Assembly: GCA_002725445.1 (NCBI GenBank)
Contig: PBPD01000098.1
Location: 1-7,077, forward strand
Direction: 5' to 3'
Length of the DNA: 7,077 bases
Source: Rickettsiales bacterium
GTDB lineage: Bacteria > Pseudomonadota > Alphaproteobacteria > Rickettsiales > UBA3002
Shown piece by piece: positions 1-6,383 of this stretch. The translations under genes were made by a program, and so were the position numbers. Below the pieces are notes generated by a model, which saw only the letters and a list, made by a program, of their open reading frames with translations, had not been told where the DNA came from and did not search any database. The stretch's first letter is position 1. Every line of letters starts with the position of its first letter.

Positions 1-998
1 AAGATGCCAAACCCACCGATCTATGTGGCTATACGCTGCTGGAAATGGCGCGTAAATCCTTGGAGCTGCGCGGTATCCGTACCGAGCGCATGGATAAGCG
101 CGAACTGGTGGGACGTGCCTTTACCCATAGCACCTCCGATTTCCCCAAAGTGCTGGAGAACAACGCCCGCAAGGCAATGCTCCGTGGCTATGAGGAAGCC
201 GAGGAAGTGTTCCAGCGCTTCACCCGCTCCGGAAACCTGTCCGATTTCAAACAGCACACCCGCGTGGGTATGGGCGTGTTTGATACGCTGGACGAGGTCA
301 AGGAAGGTGGTGAATACAAGCATGGCAGCCTTGGTGAACGGCATGAAACCATTCAGCTGACCACTTACGGCAAGCTGTTTTCCATCACCCGTCAGGCCAT
401 TATCAATGACGACCTGACCGCCTTTACTGATATCCCTCGCAAGATGGGACGTGCGGCGGCGCGTACTGTGGGTGATCTGGTGTTCAATGTCATCACCAGC
501 AACCCGACCATGTCAGATGGTACGGCGCTATTCCACGCTGATCACAACAACCTTGCCGGTTCGGGTGGTGCGCCATCTGCGGCAACAGTGGGTGCTGGTC
601 GAACCGCCATGCGCACCCAGAAAGATGGTGTGGCCACGCTCAATATCAGCCCGTCCTTCTTCCTTGTGCCAGCGGCGCTGGAAGATACGGCGCGTGTGCT
701 GATGGTGTCGGAAACTGACCCCAGCAAAACCAACAGCCGGATTCCGAACCCGGTGCGCGGCGCTGCTGAGATCATTGTTGATGCACGGCTGGACGCGGAT
801 TCCACCACGGCGTGGTATCTGCTCGCCAATCCCAGCATCTTCGACACGATTGAAGTGGGCTATCTCGATGGCGTGGCGGCTCCGTTCCTTGATCAGCAGG
901 ATGGCTGGTCGATTGATGGTGTCGAATACAAGGTGCGCATCGACGCCGCAGCAGCTCCGCTGGAGTTCCGCACACTTTACAAAAACCCCGGCGCTTAA
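1..998 (+). CDS. Major capsid protein, probably C-terminal part of a prohead protease/capsid fusion (5' partial)
   Basis: This forms the icosahedral head shell. The first complete codon is at 3 and the frame is open to the window edge, giving 331 visible codons. It reads DAKPTDLCGYTLLEMARKSL across the ATG at 45, so that ATG is internal and not the start. The stretch TDLxGxTLLEMARxxLE followed by GRAFTHSTSDFPKVLEN is, from memory of the family, the linker and opening of the Mu gpT-like capsid domain in 'prohead protease/major capsid protein fusion' proteins of alphaproteobacterial prophages. Other family-like stretches are GNLSDFKQHTRVGMG, YGKLFSITRQAIINDDL and ALFHADHNNLA. The C-terminus (EFRTLYKNPGA) is a natural end at TAA 996-998. 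If the fusion reading is right, an S14/S49-type protease domain lies upstream, outside the window. The alternative is a separate gpT-like capsid protein with a start just upstream. Confidence 0.88.
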   Translation, partial: DAKPTDLCGYTLLEMARKSLELRGIRTERMDKRELVGRAFTHSTSDFPKVLENNARKAMLRGYEEAEEVFQRFTRSGNLSDFKQHTRVGMGVFDTLDEVKEGGEYKHGSLGERHETIQLTTYGKLFSITRQAIINDDLTAFTDIPRKMGRAAARTVGDLVFNVITSNPTMSDGTALFHADHNNLAGSGGAPSAATVGAGRTAMRTQKDGVATLNISPSFFLVPAALEDTARVLMVSETDPSKTNSRIPNPVRGAAEIIVDARLDADSTTAWYLLANPSIFDTIEVGYLDGVAAPFLDQQDGWSIDGVEYKVRIDAAAAPLEFRTLYKNPGA

Positions 999-1007
999 TC
1001 CCAAACC

Positions 1008-1022
1008 AACAGGAGAAAACCT
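1008..1022 (+). promoter_or_regulatory. Strong ribosome binding site of the decoration protein gene
   Basis: AGGAGA at 1011-1016 lies six bases before ATG 1023. The surrounding 11-mer AACAGGAGAAA (1008-1018) recurs with the same spacing before the tail tube gene (2134-2144). Both genes encode proteins needed in many copies, which fits strong initiation. Confidence 0.7.
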
Positions 1023-1355
1023 ATGGCTACTAACTATGTTCAGGAGGGCAAAGCCCTCAACTATACCCCTTCGGGCGCGGATGTGTCCTCCGGGGATTTT
1101 GTGCTGATTGGCACAATCGGCGGTGTCGCTAAAACCAACATTGCCGATGGAAAAACAGGCGCGGTGCATGTCACAGGCGTGTTTAGCGTGCCGAAAGCCA
1201 GTGGTGCGGTCACCCAAGGCGCAAAGCTCTATTGGAACAGCACCAACAGCAATCTGACCACTACGGCATCAGGCAATACCATTGTTGGTGTGGCGGCAGA
1301 AGCCGCTGCATCCGGTGATGCCAATGTCAAATTGCTGCTCAATGTCGGGCTGTAA
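1023..1355 (+). CDS. DUF2190 family capsid decoration (cement) protein
   Basis: This small beta-rich protein of 110 residues is expected to bind the outside of the capsid lattice and stabilise it, the role of lambda gpD. The sequence opens MATNYVQEGKALNYTPSGAD and continues with VSSGDFVLIGTIGGVAKTNIA, then VHVTGVFSVPKASGAVTQGA, LYWNSTNSNLT and a closing VGVAAEAAASGDANVKLLL. This order (N-terminal 'Y(V/I)QxGxxLxYT', a valine/glycine-rich core, 'GxxLYWD/N', and 'xIGxAxxAAxSGxxxxxVxL') is the DUF2190 pattern. It starts 24 bases after the capsid stop with a strong SD, and its position directly after the capsid gene supports the role. No signal peptide or membrane segment is seen. The family is certain enough; the decoration role comes from the family and position. 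Confidence 0.87.
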   Translation: MATNYVQEGKALNYTPSGADVSSGDFVLIGTIGGVAKTNIADGKTGAVHVTGVFSVPKASGAVTQGAKLYWNSTNSNLTTTASGNTIVGVAAEAAASGDANVKLLLNVGL

Positions 1356-1357
1356 TC

Positions 1358-1669
1358 ATGGGCTTCATTGATGACATGGCCGATCACCACCTCTCATTGT
1401 TGGACAGGCTGGATGGACGCGAGATCACTTACACCCCGAATGGCGGTGCGTCTCGCGTTCTTTCCGGTCTGTTTCAGGCTTACTCGGAGCTAACAGGCGG
1501 TGAAAGCGTGGATGTGGTGATCAGCAGCCCGGTGCTGTCGGTGCGCACGCAGGATATCCCCGAGATCGCGGTGGGCGACCAGTTCACCATCGAAGCGCAA
1601 GACTATGAAGTGGCTGTCATTCGCCCGGATGAGGAAGGCATCACCGAATTAACGCTGGAGAAACTATGA
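1358..1669 (+). CDS. Head-tail joining protein (lambda gpFII-like)
   Basis: A 103-residue protein expected to sit at the head-tail interface and complete the connector so that a tail can attach. It is close in size to lambda gpFII (117 residues). Visible features are a short N-terminal helix (MGFIDDMADHHLSLLDRL), a predicted strand pair around GREITYTPNGGASRVLSGLF, and a C-terminal half SPVLSVRTQDIPEIAVGDQF then YEVAVIRPDEEGITELTLEK. That half matches the 'P.l.v...D.p....gD.i...g..Y.V....pD..G...l.L' pattern of phage head-tail joining proteins. The start is two bases after the decoration stop and has no clear SD, so translation is probably coupled. It overlaps the next gene by four bases (ATGA). 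Some databases label this family 'ATP-binding sugar transporter-like', which is a misnomer. Confidence 0.75.
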   Translation: MGFIDDMADHHLSLLDRLDGREITYTPNGGASRVLSGLFQAYSELTGGESVDVVISSPVLSVRTQDIPEIAVGDQFTIEAQDYEVAVIRPDEEGITELTLEKL

Positions 1670-2109
1670 GCCACGCACGCACACAGATACGTCAGGCGGT
1701 GATTGCACTGCTCAAAGGTAATACCAGCGCGGGCAATAATGTGTTTGAAGCGCGTGTGTACCCCATTGATGACCCGAAACTGCCTGCCTTGCTTGTTTAT
1801 ACCAAGCTGGAAACGCTGGGCGAACAATCCATGTCGCGCCCGCGCACCCAGCAGCGGGAATTGCGCCTGAGCATTGAAGTCTATGTCAAAGCCCGGGGCA
1901 AAGTGGATGAAGACACCGATGCGCTGGCCTTGGAGATCGAGCAGCTGATCGCCGCAGATGTCACCATGGGCGGGCTGGTCAAAGACATGGTGCTCGACAC
2001 CACGGAAACCCAATTCTCGGATGATGGAGAGCGGCCTGTCGCCGTGGCGGTCATGAATTACGCCATTCTCTACACCGTCAAAGAACATCAGCCTCAAACG
2101 CTCGTCTGA
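1666..2109 (+). CDS. Tail terminator / minor tail protein U-like
   Basis: A 147-residue protein. Lambda gpU (131 residues) forms a hexameric ring that caps the growing tail tube and makes the head-binding surface. The N-terminus is a helix (HARTQIRQAVIALLKGNTSA) followed by a strand with VYPIDDPKLPALLVYTKLE, then a basic loop RPRTQQRELRLSIEVYVKAR, a second helix DEDTDALALEIEQLIAAD, and a final strand AVAVMNYAILYTV. The 'RVYPxxxxxLPALLVYT' segment is characteristic of U-like proteins of prophages. The start is an ATGA overlap with the upstream gene, with GGAG at 1657-1660 as SD. The place between the joining protein and the tail tube is the lambda U position. No gpZ-like gene lies between them. 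Confidence 0.76.
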   Translation: MSHARTQIRQAVIALLKGNTSAGNNVFEARVYPIDDPKLPALLVYTKLETLGEQSMSRPRTQQRELRLSIEVYVKARGKVDEDTDALALEIEQLIAADVTMGGLVKDMVLDTTETQFSDDGERPVAVAVMNYAILYTVKEHQPQTLV

Positions 2110-2133
2110 CGCTGCTGCATTTAACCAACCTAT

Positions 2134-2148
2134 AACAGGAGAAACACT
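2134..2148 (+). promoter_or_regulatory. Strong ribosome binding site of the tail tube gene
   Basis: AGGAGA at 2137-2142, six bases before ATG 2149, sits inside the same 11-mer AACAGGAGAAA found before the decoration gene. AACCAAC also occurs a little upstream in both leaders (1004-1010 and 2123-2129). The 39-base gap here (2110-2148) is the largest untranslated gap in the window. Confidence 0.7.
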
Positions 2149-2541
2149 ATGGCCACGCACGCCGGTAGCGAGGGTAAGGTCTTTATTGGATCGGACCAAG
2201 TCGCTGAAATTAAATCATGGTCGATGGAGATTACCTCCGACACCGTAGACGCATCCATCATTGGTACCTCATGGCGCAAGAACCAAGCCACCATCAAGGG
2301 TTGGTCCGGCAGCTTTGACGGATTCTGGGATGAAACAGACACAACTGGCCAAGGCGCACTTAGCGCAGGCGGAACCGTGACCCTCAATCTGTATCCCGAA
2401 GGTGATGACACGGGTGCCACTTATTGGAGCGGTGACGCAATCATCACCTCCATTTCTTACAACGCCTCCTTTGATGGGCTGGTGGAAGCCTCGTTCAGCT
2501 TCACCGGCACCGGGGCGCTAACTGAATCAACCGTAGCTTAG
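2149..2541 (+). CDS. Major tail tube protein
   Basis: The 130-residue tube subunit stacks as hexameric rings around the tape measure to form the DNA conduit. The sequence is beta-rich, with an N-terminal GSEGKVFIGSDQVAEIKSWS strand pair, then DTVDASIIGTSWRKNQATIK, a GWSGSFDGFWDETD core, LNLYPEGDDTGATYWSGDAI, and a closing strand region SISYNASFDGLVEASFSFTG. The order 'G..g.v..g...va.v..w......d..d.t..g..w........W.gs..g..d' and the late 'a.v......s...dg.v..s.sf.g.G.l' are typical of the gpV/TP901-1-like prophage tube family. No extra C-terminal Ig-like domain is present, unlike lambda gpV. The strong SD and own leader fit a highly expressed subunit. The tail chaperone begins ten bases downstream. 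Confidence 0.83.
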   Translation: MATHAGSEGKVFIGSDQVAEIKSWSMEITSDTVDASIIGTSWRKNQATIKGWSGSFDGFWDETDTTGQGALSAGGTVTLNLYPEGDDTGATYWSGDAIITSISYNASFDGLVEASFSFTGTGALTESTVA

Positions 2542-2551
2542 GGAGGAGAAG

Positions 2552-2929
2552 ATGAGTGTTATTAATCGTGCTACTGCTCATTACGCGGCGCAGGAAAGGC
2601 TGATTATCTCGGTTCCCGAATGGGGCGATGAATCCGGGCCACTTATGGTGCATGTATTTCCCATGACCATGGCCGAGGTCAATCTGATGCAGAAGATTGC
2701 CAGCAAAAAGGCCAGCAATATCGAGCAGGCAGCCAATATCATCGTGGTGAAAGCCAAGGATGAGAGCGGCAAGCGTATCTTCAGCATCAATGACCGCGAT
2801 AAACTGATGCAGGAGGCTGATTACCGTGTTGTCTCGCGCATCGCAGAAAAGATCGAGGAACATTTCTTCGGTGATCTGGATACCCATAAGGGAAACTCAG
2901 ACGCGACCCCTTCCGACGCAACCAGTTAG
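2552..2929 (+). CDS. Tail assembly chaperone, short form (lambda gpG-like)
   Basis: A 125-residue protein expected to coat the tape measure before tube polymerisation and to be absent from the finished virion. It carries LIISVPEWGDESGPLMVHVF, a helix-forming stretch TMAEVNLMQKIASKKASNIE, QAANIIVVKAKDESGKRIFS, then a 'D' loop and helix DRDKLMQEADYRVVSRIAEK. The pattern 'v.vpeWg..g...v..mt..e........' with a late '...l.......v...i...i' is that of phage tail assembly chaperones. A strong SD (GGAGGAG, 2542-2548) lies just before the start. The position between tail tube and tape measure is the defining context. The final 14 residues after the heptamer (SDATPSDATS end) are low in complexity, as expected of a tail used only when no frameshift occurs. 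Confidence 0.83.
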   Translation: MSVINRATAHYAAQERLIISVPEWGDESGPLMVHVFPMTMAEVNLMQKIASKKASNIEQAANIIVVKAKDESGKRIFSINDRDKLMQEADYRVVSRIAEKIEEHFFGDLDTHKGNSDATPSDATS

Positions 2930-3060
2930 CCCTGTCATGGCGGCTGAGCCGACCGCTGGCTGAGATCGAAGCCATGGATACCCGCCAGTTTATGGAGTGG
3001 GTCGCATTTTTTGAACTTCAAACCGAACAGATAAGTAAACACCATGGCAAGATTCGCTGA
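2552..3060 (+). CDS. Tail assembly chaperone, long form made by -1 frameshift (gpGT-like)
   Basis: Predicted fusion product. The ribosome reads 115 codons from 2552, slips back one base on G GGA AAC (2890-2896) and continues at CTC 2896 for 54 codons to TGA 3058-3060, giving 169 residues. The added part contains LALSWRLSRPLAEIEAMDTR and QFMEWVAFFELQTEQISK. The 'LA..l.r...E...m....f.eWvaf.el' motif is the lambda gpT-like domain, which in gpGT recruits the tail tube protein to the chaperone-coated tape measure. This frame has no start of its own with an SD and is closed upstream by TAA 2887-2889, just before the heptamer. Its end overlaps the tape measure start by 17 bases. The extension is short compared with lambda (gpGT is about 280 residues). 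Confidence 0.8.
2890..2896 (+). promoter_or_regulatory. -1 ribosomal frameshift slippery heptamer G GGA AAC
   Basis: The seven bases fit X XXY YYZ exactly in the chaperone frame: codons GGA (2891) and AAC (2894) preceded by G 2890, re-pairing as GGG AAA. Lambda uses GGGAAAG at the same place in gene G. It is the only heptamer of this form that I found between the -1 frame stop at 2887-2889 and the chaperone stop at 2927-2929. I saw no strong hairpin 5-9 bases downstream; a weak stem (TTAGCC 2926-2931 with GGCTGA 2942-2947, one G-T pair) is probably too distant to matter. Confidence 0.78.
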
Positions 3061-4945
3061 GGCCAAATTTACGATACGTGCGATCAACAAGACGCAGAAA
3101 GCCTTCGCGGAGATCAATAATAACGTATCGAATATGGATCGCCGTTTCTCCAAGCTGGGGCGCGGATTAAGCCGTATCGGCGGATTGATGGCCACGGCCT
3201 TTGTCGGCAGGCAGCTGGTAGATACCATCACCAAGTTTGAAAAGCTGGAAGCGTCTTTACGCACCGTCACCGGCTCGGCTGATAAAGCAGCGGTCGCCTT
3301 TGGTTTTATTCAGGATTTTGCAGCCACCACGCCGTTCCAGCTGGAAGAAGTGACGGATGCCTTCATTAAACTGAAAGCACTGGGGCTGACACCGTCTGAA
3401 GATGCACTGACCTCTTACGGCAATACTGCCAGTGCTATGGGCAAATCGCTCAATCAGATGATTGAAGCAGTGGCCGATGCCGCGACCGGCGAGTTTGAGC
3501 GACTGAAAGAGTTTGGTATCAAAGCCAAAAGCCAAGGCGATCAGGTGACCTTTACCTTCCAAGGGGTGAGCACCACCGTTGGCAAAAACGCCAAGGAAAT
3601 TGAAGGCTATCTGCAATCCATCGGCAATGTGCAATTTGCCGGTGCTATGAAAGAACAGGCAGGCACGCTCAATGTCGCTCTCTCCAACATGGGTGATGCT
3701 TTTTCCAAGCTGGTGAAAGCCATTGGCGATGCCGGTTTGACCGATATTTTAATGGCCGTGGCCAATGCCATCAAATGGCTGGCCGAGAAAATCACCGCTG
3801 CCATTCCACTGTTTAAGCTGGGATTTAAGGCGATTGTCGGGGAAGTCATCAAATTCGGCAATCTGTTCATTGCCGTATTTAAGGGGGTCGGGCGTGCGTT
3901 TCAGGCGTTTGGGGAAACCATCTCCGCTCGCTTTGAGGCGCTCGGCAAAGACCTCGCCGCCTTCATTGAAAATCCGCTCGGTGGCGTATCGTTTGAGAAC
4001 ACCCGCGCTGCGCTGGAAACCGGCCTGCTGGATGCCATGGGCAGTGCCTTTGATCAGGCGCTCACCGAGGCCCGGGAGTTTAATGCCGCCATTGATGCGG
4101 AAATTCAGGGTGCGGCGCTCAAAATGGCTGAGGCACGTCAGGCAAAGAATGCCTCACTGGCCAGCCTGTTTGAGGAAACACAGACACCGGAAAAGACTGA
4201 GGAAACCAGTAAGGCGACTGAGAAATTCACCAAACTGCAGCGTGAGGCGCAGCGCATCATTGAATCCACGCGCACCCCGTTGGAACGCTACAACAAGGAA
4301 ATGGAGCTGCTCAACAAGCTGCTTAAAGAAGGCCATATCAATCAGGAAACCTTCGGTCGCGCTATGGAACAGGCGCAGGAGCGCCTGCAGAAATCCTCTG
4401 AAAAAGTGGGCGATGTGATCGAGGGCGAGTTTGCCGATCTGGGCAAAACCATGGAAGGCAGTATTGCCGACTCGCTCGATGCCATCAATGGCCGGTTTGA
4501 TAGCTTTGGGGATTTTGCCAAAGGGTTCCTGTCTGATCTGAATCGCTCACTGCTGCAATTTGCCCTGAAAGACCTCGGCATCACCGGCAAGGGCGGCATT
4601 ATTGATGGGCTATTTGGCTCCATCGGTGGCCTGTTCAAAGGGGGCAGCGGCTCCGGTGGTGGCTTTGGCAGCATCCTTTCCAGCGTAGGCAGCATGTTTG
4701 GCGGCTTCTTTGCCGACAGCGGCACGCTCAAAGCCGGTCAGTTTGGTGTGGTTGGTGAGCGCGGGCCGGAGCTGGCCTTCGCGGGCAATTCCCCGATGCA
4801 TATCATGCCAAATGGCATGGGCGCAGCACCGGTCAATGTCACCATGAATATTCAAACCCCTGATGCGCGTGGGTTCCGGCAAAGCCAAGGCCAGATCGCA
4901 GCTGATATGGCGCGTTCGATTGAGCGTGCGAGGAGAAATCTATGA
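3044..4945 (+). CDS. Tail tape measure protein (lambda-family C-terminus)
   Basis: This sets tail length and is threaded inside the tube; it is later ejected and may help DNA cross the envelope. Length is 633 residues. At roughly 0.15 nm per residue that implies a tail near 95 nm. Residues 60-180 (VDTITKFEKLEASLRTVTGS, then TTPFQLEEVTDAFIKLKALG and EFERLKEFGIKA) match the tape-measure N-terminal domain (TIGR02675 type). Residues 230-290 hold hydrophobic, possibly membrane-seeking segments (ILMAVANAIKWLAE, FGNLFIAVFKGVG). Residues 390-460 are charged helices with TPLERYNKEMELLNKLLKEG. Residues 455-520 (FADLGKTMEGSIADSLDAI) and the Gly-rich 517-560 lead to KAGQFGVVGERGPELAFAG (563-581), a hallmark of the lambda-family C-terminal domain. 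The start overlaps the frameshift product and has no clear SD, so coupling to its termination is plausible. It ends in an ATGA overlap. Confidence 0.93.
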   Translation: MARFAEAKFTIRAINKTQKAFAEINNNVSNMDRRFSKLGRGLSRIGGLMATAFVGRQLVDTITKFEKLEASLRTVTGSADKAAVAFGFIQDFAATTPFQLEEVTDAFIKLKALGLTPSEDALTSYGNTASAMGKSLNQMIEAVADAATGEFERLKEFGIKAKSQGDQVTFTFQGVSTTVGKNAKEIEGYLQSIGNVQFAGAMKEQAGTLNVALSNMGDAFSKLVKAIGDAGLTDILMAVANAIKWLAEKITAAIPLFKLGFKAIVGEVIKFGNLFIAVFKGVGRAFQAFGETISARFEALGKDLAAFIENPLGGVSFENTRAALETGLLDAMGSAFDQALTEAREFNAAIDAEIQGAALKMAEARQAKNASLASLFEETQTPEKTEETSKATEKFTKLQREAQRIIESTRTPLERYNKEMELLNKLLKEGHINQETFGRAMEQAQERLQKSSEKVGDVIEGEFADLGKTMEGSIADSLDAINGRFDSFGDFAKGFLSDLNRSLLQFALKDLGITGKGGIIDGLFGSIGGLFKGGSGSGGGFGSILSSVGSMFGGFFADSGTLKAGQFGVVGERGPELAFAGNSPMHIMPNGMGAAPVNVTMNIQTPDARGFRQSQGQIAADMARSIERARRNL

Positions 4946-5523
4946 GTTTTGTTGAGACACAGTTTCCCACCGATATCTCTTATGGAGCCACCGGTGGGCC
5001 GATATTTCTAACCGATGTGGTTGCCACCGTATCCGGTCATGAGCAGCGTAACAGTAAATGGAGCCAGTCTCGCGCTAAATATAATGTGGCATCCGGCATT
5101 AAAACCGAGGCGCAGTGGCAAGCGCTGATTGCTTTCTTCCGCGCACGCCGTGGCATGGCGATTGGTTTTCGTTTCAAAGACTGGAGTGATTACAAGGCTG
5201 AAAACCAGCCGCTCAAATCGCTGGGCGGCAATGAATATCAACTGGTGAAGCAATATGTCAGCGGCGCGGCAGTCTATGAACGTGACATCACAAAGCCGGT
5301 GACCGGCACCGTTAAACTCTATGAGGACAGCATCCTGCAGGCCAGTGGTTGGAGTATCGATACCGCTACGGGCATCATTACCACCAGCCTGTCCGGCACG
5401 CTGACCGCAGATTTTGAATTTGATGTACCGGTGCGTTTCGATACGGACGAGATGTCCATCTCCATGGATAGTTTCGATGCGGGCAATTGGGGCAGCATCC
5501 CATTGATCGAGGTGCGCGTATGA
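4942..5523 (+). CDS. DUF2460 distal tail protein (GTA gene 12-like)
   Basis: A distal tail (Dit) protein that caps the end of the tube and attaches the tip complex. In RcGTA the matching gene is g12. At 193 residues it is near the family's usual length of about 200. Hallmarks are an N-terminal FVETQFPTDISYGATGGPIF, the conserved EQRNSKWSQSRAKYNVASGI around residues 34-53, and FFRARRGMAIGFRFKDWSDY at 65-84, the most diagnostic stretch of DUF2460. The second half is beta-rich, with ITKPVTGTVKLYEDS, then GWSIDTATGIITTS, a short-repeat fold seen in this family, and a final VPVRFDTDEM. The start has a strong SD (AGGAGA 4931-4936) inside the tape measure gene and an ATGA overlap with its stop. The next gene also starts in an ATGA overlap. 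Confidence 0.92.
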   Translation: MSFVETQFPTDISYGATGGPIFLTDVVATVSGHEQRNSKWSQSRAKYNVASGIKTEAQWQALIAFFRARRGMAIGFRFKDWSDYKAENQPLKSLGGNEYQLVKQYVSGAAVYERDITKPVTGTVKLYEDSILQASGWSIDTATGIITTSLSGTLTADFEFDVPVRFDTDEMSISMDSFDAGNWGSIPLIEVRV

Positions 5524-6383
5524 GAGTCATCTCCCCACAATTAGAAGCGCATTTTGCTAGCGGTATGACCACACTCGCCACCTGCTGGCTTATTACCCGT
5601 AGCGATGGCACCGAGCTTGGTTTTACTGATCACGATCAAAATCTGACCATCGATAGCGTTGATTACGACTCCATCGCGGGGTTTACGCCGACCACGGTGG
5701 AGAGCAAATCCAATATGAGCGTGGATAATCTGGATGTGGAAGGCCAGATATTCCCGTCCAAGATCACCGAGGAAGATCTGCTGGCGGGTCTGTACGACTA
5801 TGCCGAGATTGAAATCTTCGTGGTCAATTATGCCGATCTGACCCAAGGCAAGCTGGTGGTGAAGCGTGGTCGCTTAGGCGAAGTGACGCTCAGCAGCCAG
5901 ATGTTTCAGGCTGAGGTGCGCGGATTAACGCAGCAACTTTCGCAGACCATTGGCGAGGTGTTCTCTCCATCCTGCCGCGCTATCCTTGGCGATAGCCGCT
6001 GCAAAGTGGCGCTTGCCAGTTTTACGGTATCGGCCACGGTGACCGAAGTCACCAACAACCAGAGCTTTAAAGCCTCCACGCTTGCGCAAGCAGCAGGCTG
6101 GTTTACGAGCGGCGAAGTGGAATGGACCGGCGGTAATAATGATGGGCGGCGCATGGAGGTGAAGGAATTTGCCTCCACGCAGGTGGTGTTGGCGCTGCCG
6201 ATGGGCAAATCCATTCAGGTGGGCGACACGTTCGACATCATCGCCGGATGCGATAAGACCCGCGAAACCTGCCAGAACAAATTTGCAAATATTCTTAATT
6301 TTCGTGGCGAGCCGGATGTTCCGGGAACGGACAAGCTGCTCACCACCGCAGGAACCATGGATAAGACCAATAGAAATGGCTGA
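5520..6383 (+). CDS. DUF2163 tail hub protein (GTA gene 13-like, BR0599 family), with probable Fe-S site
   Basis: Tail-tip hub joining the distal tail protein to the megatron; equivalent to RcGTA g13 and, for the C-terminal part, lambda gpL. It has 287 residues. The N-terminus (MRVISPQLEAHFASGMTTLA, then CWLITRSDGTELGFTDHDQN) is typical of DUF2163, and the C-terminus GCDKTRETCQNKFANILNFR followed by GEPDVPGTD is the diagnostic BR0599-type ending. Cysteines C152, C161 (SCRAILGDSRCKV), C244 and C251 form two pairs that fit the cysteine ligands reported for lambda gpL's iron-sulfur cluster; C22 is outside this set. The ATG at 5520 overlaps the previous stop as ATGA, with GAGG at 5509-5512 as SD. 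An in-frame ATG at 5487 would only add residues encoded within the upstream gene. The end overlaps the peptidase gene by eight bases. Confidence 0.92.
   Translation: MRVISPQLEAHFASGMTTLATCWLITRSDGTELGFTDHDQNLTIDSVDYDSIAGFTPTTVESKSNMSVDNLDVEGQIFPSKITEEDLLAGLYDYAEIEIFVVNYADLTQGKLVVKRGRLGEVTLSSQMFQAEVRGLTQQLSQTIGEVFSPSCRAILGDSRCKVALASFTVSATVTEVTNNQSFKASTLAQAAGWFTSGEVEWTGGNNDGRRMEVKEFASTQVVLALPMGKSIQVGDTFDIIAGCDKTRETCQNKFANILNFRGEPDVPGTDKLLTTAGTMDKTNRNG

Noticed and set aside
528..1217. Minus-strand open frame of 229 codons across the capsid and decoration genes
   Set aside because: It spans a gene boundary on the opposite strand and is rich in Arg, His and Cys, typical of a shadow frame.
1603..2199. 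Long minus-strand open frame (198 codons) opposite the tail terminator gene
   Set aside because: It lies fully opposite clear phage genes, has no SD-supported start and resembles no family; a shadow of codon bias in the plus-strand genes.
2941..2951. Short perfect hairpin CGGC-TGA-GCCG after the chaperone stop, considered as terminator or frameshift stimulator
   Set aside because: No U-run follows it, the stem has only four pairs, and it begins 45 bases past the heptamer, so neither role is supported.
2883..2966. A +1 frame continuation of the chaperone as an alternative to -1
   Set aside because: The +1 frame closes at a TGA around 2964 and contains no gpT-like motif.
3765..4418. Plus-strand open frame of 217 codons inside the tape measure gene
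   Set aside because: Very rich in Arg, Ser, Pro and Trp with no recognisable domain; an off-frame reading of a well-supported gene.
4611..4730. Gly-rich stretch near the tape measure C-terminus considered as a repeat or low-complexity insertion
   Set aside because: Gly/Phe/Ser-rich linkers before the GERGPEL region are usual in this family and no exact repeat unit is present.
5487..5519. Upstream in-frame ATG for the hub gene adding eleven residues
   Set aside because: The added residues lie inside the upstream gene and do not resemble the family N-terminus; ATG 5520 gives the ATGA overlap and the conserved start.
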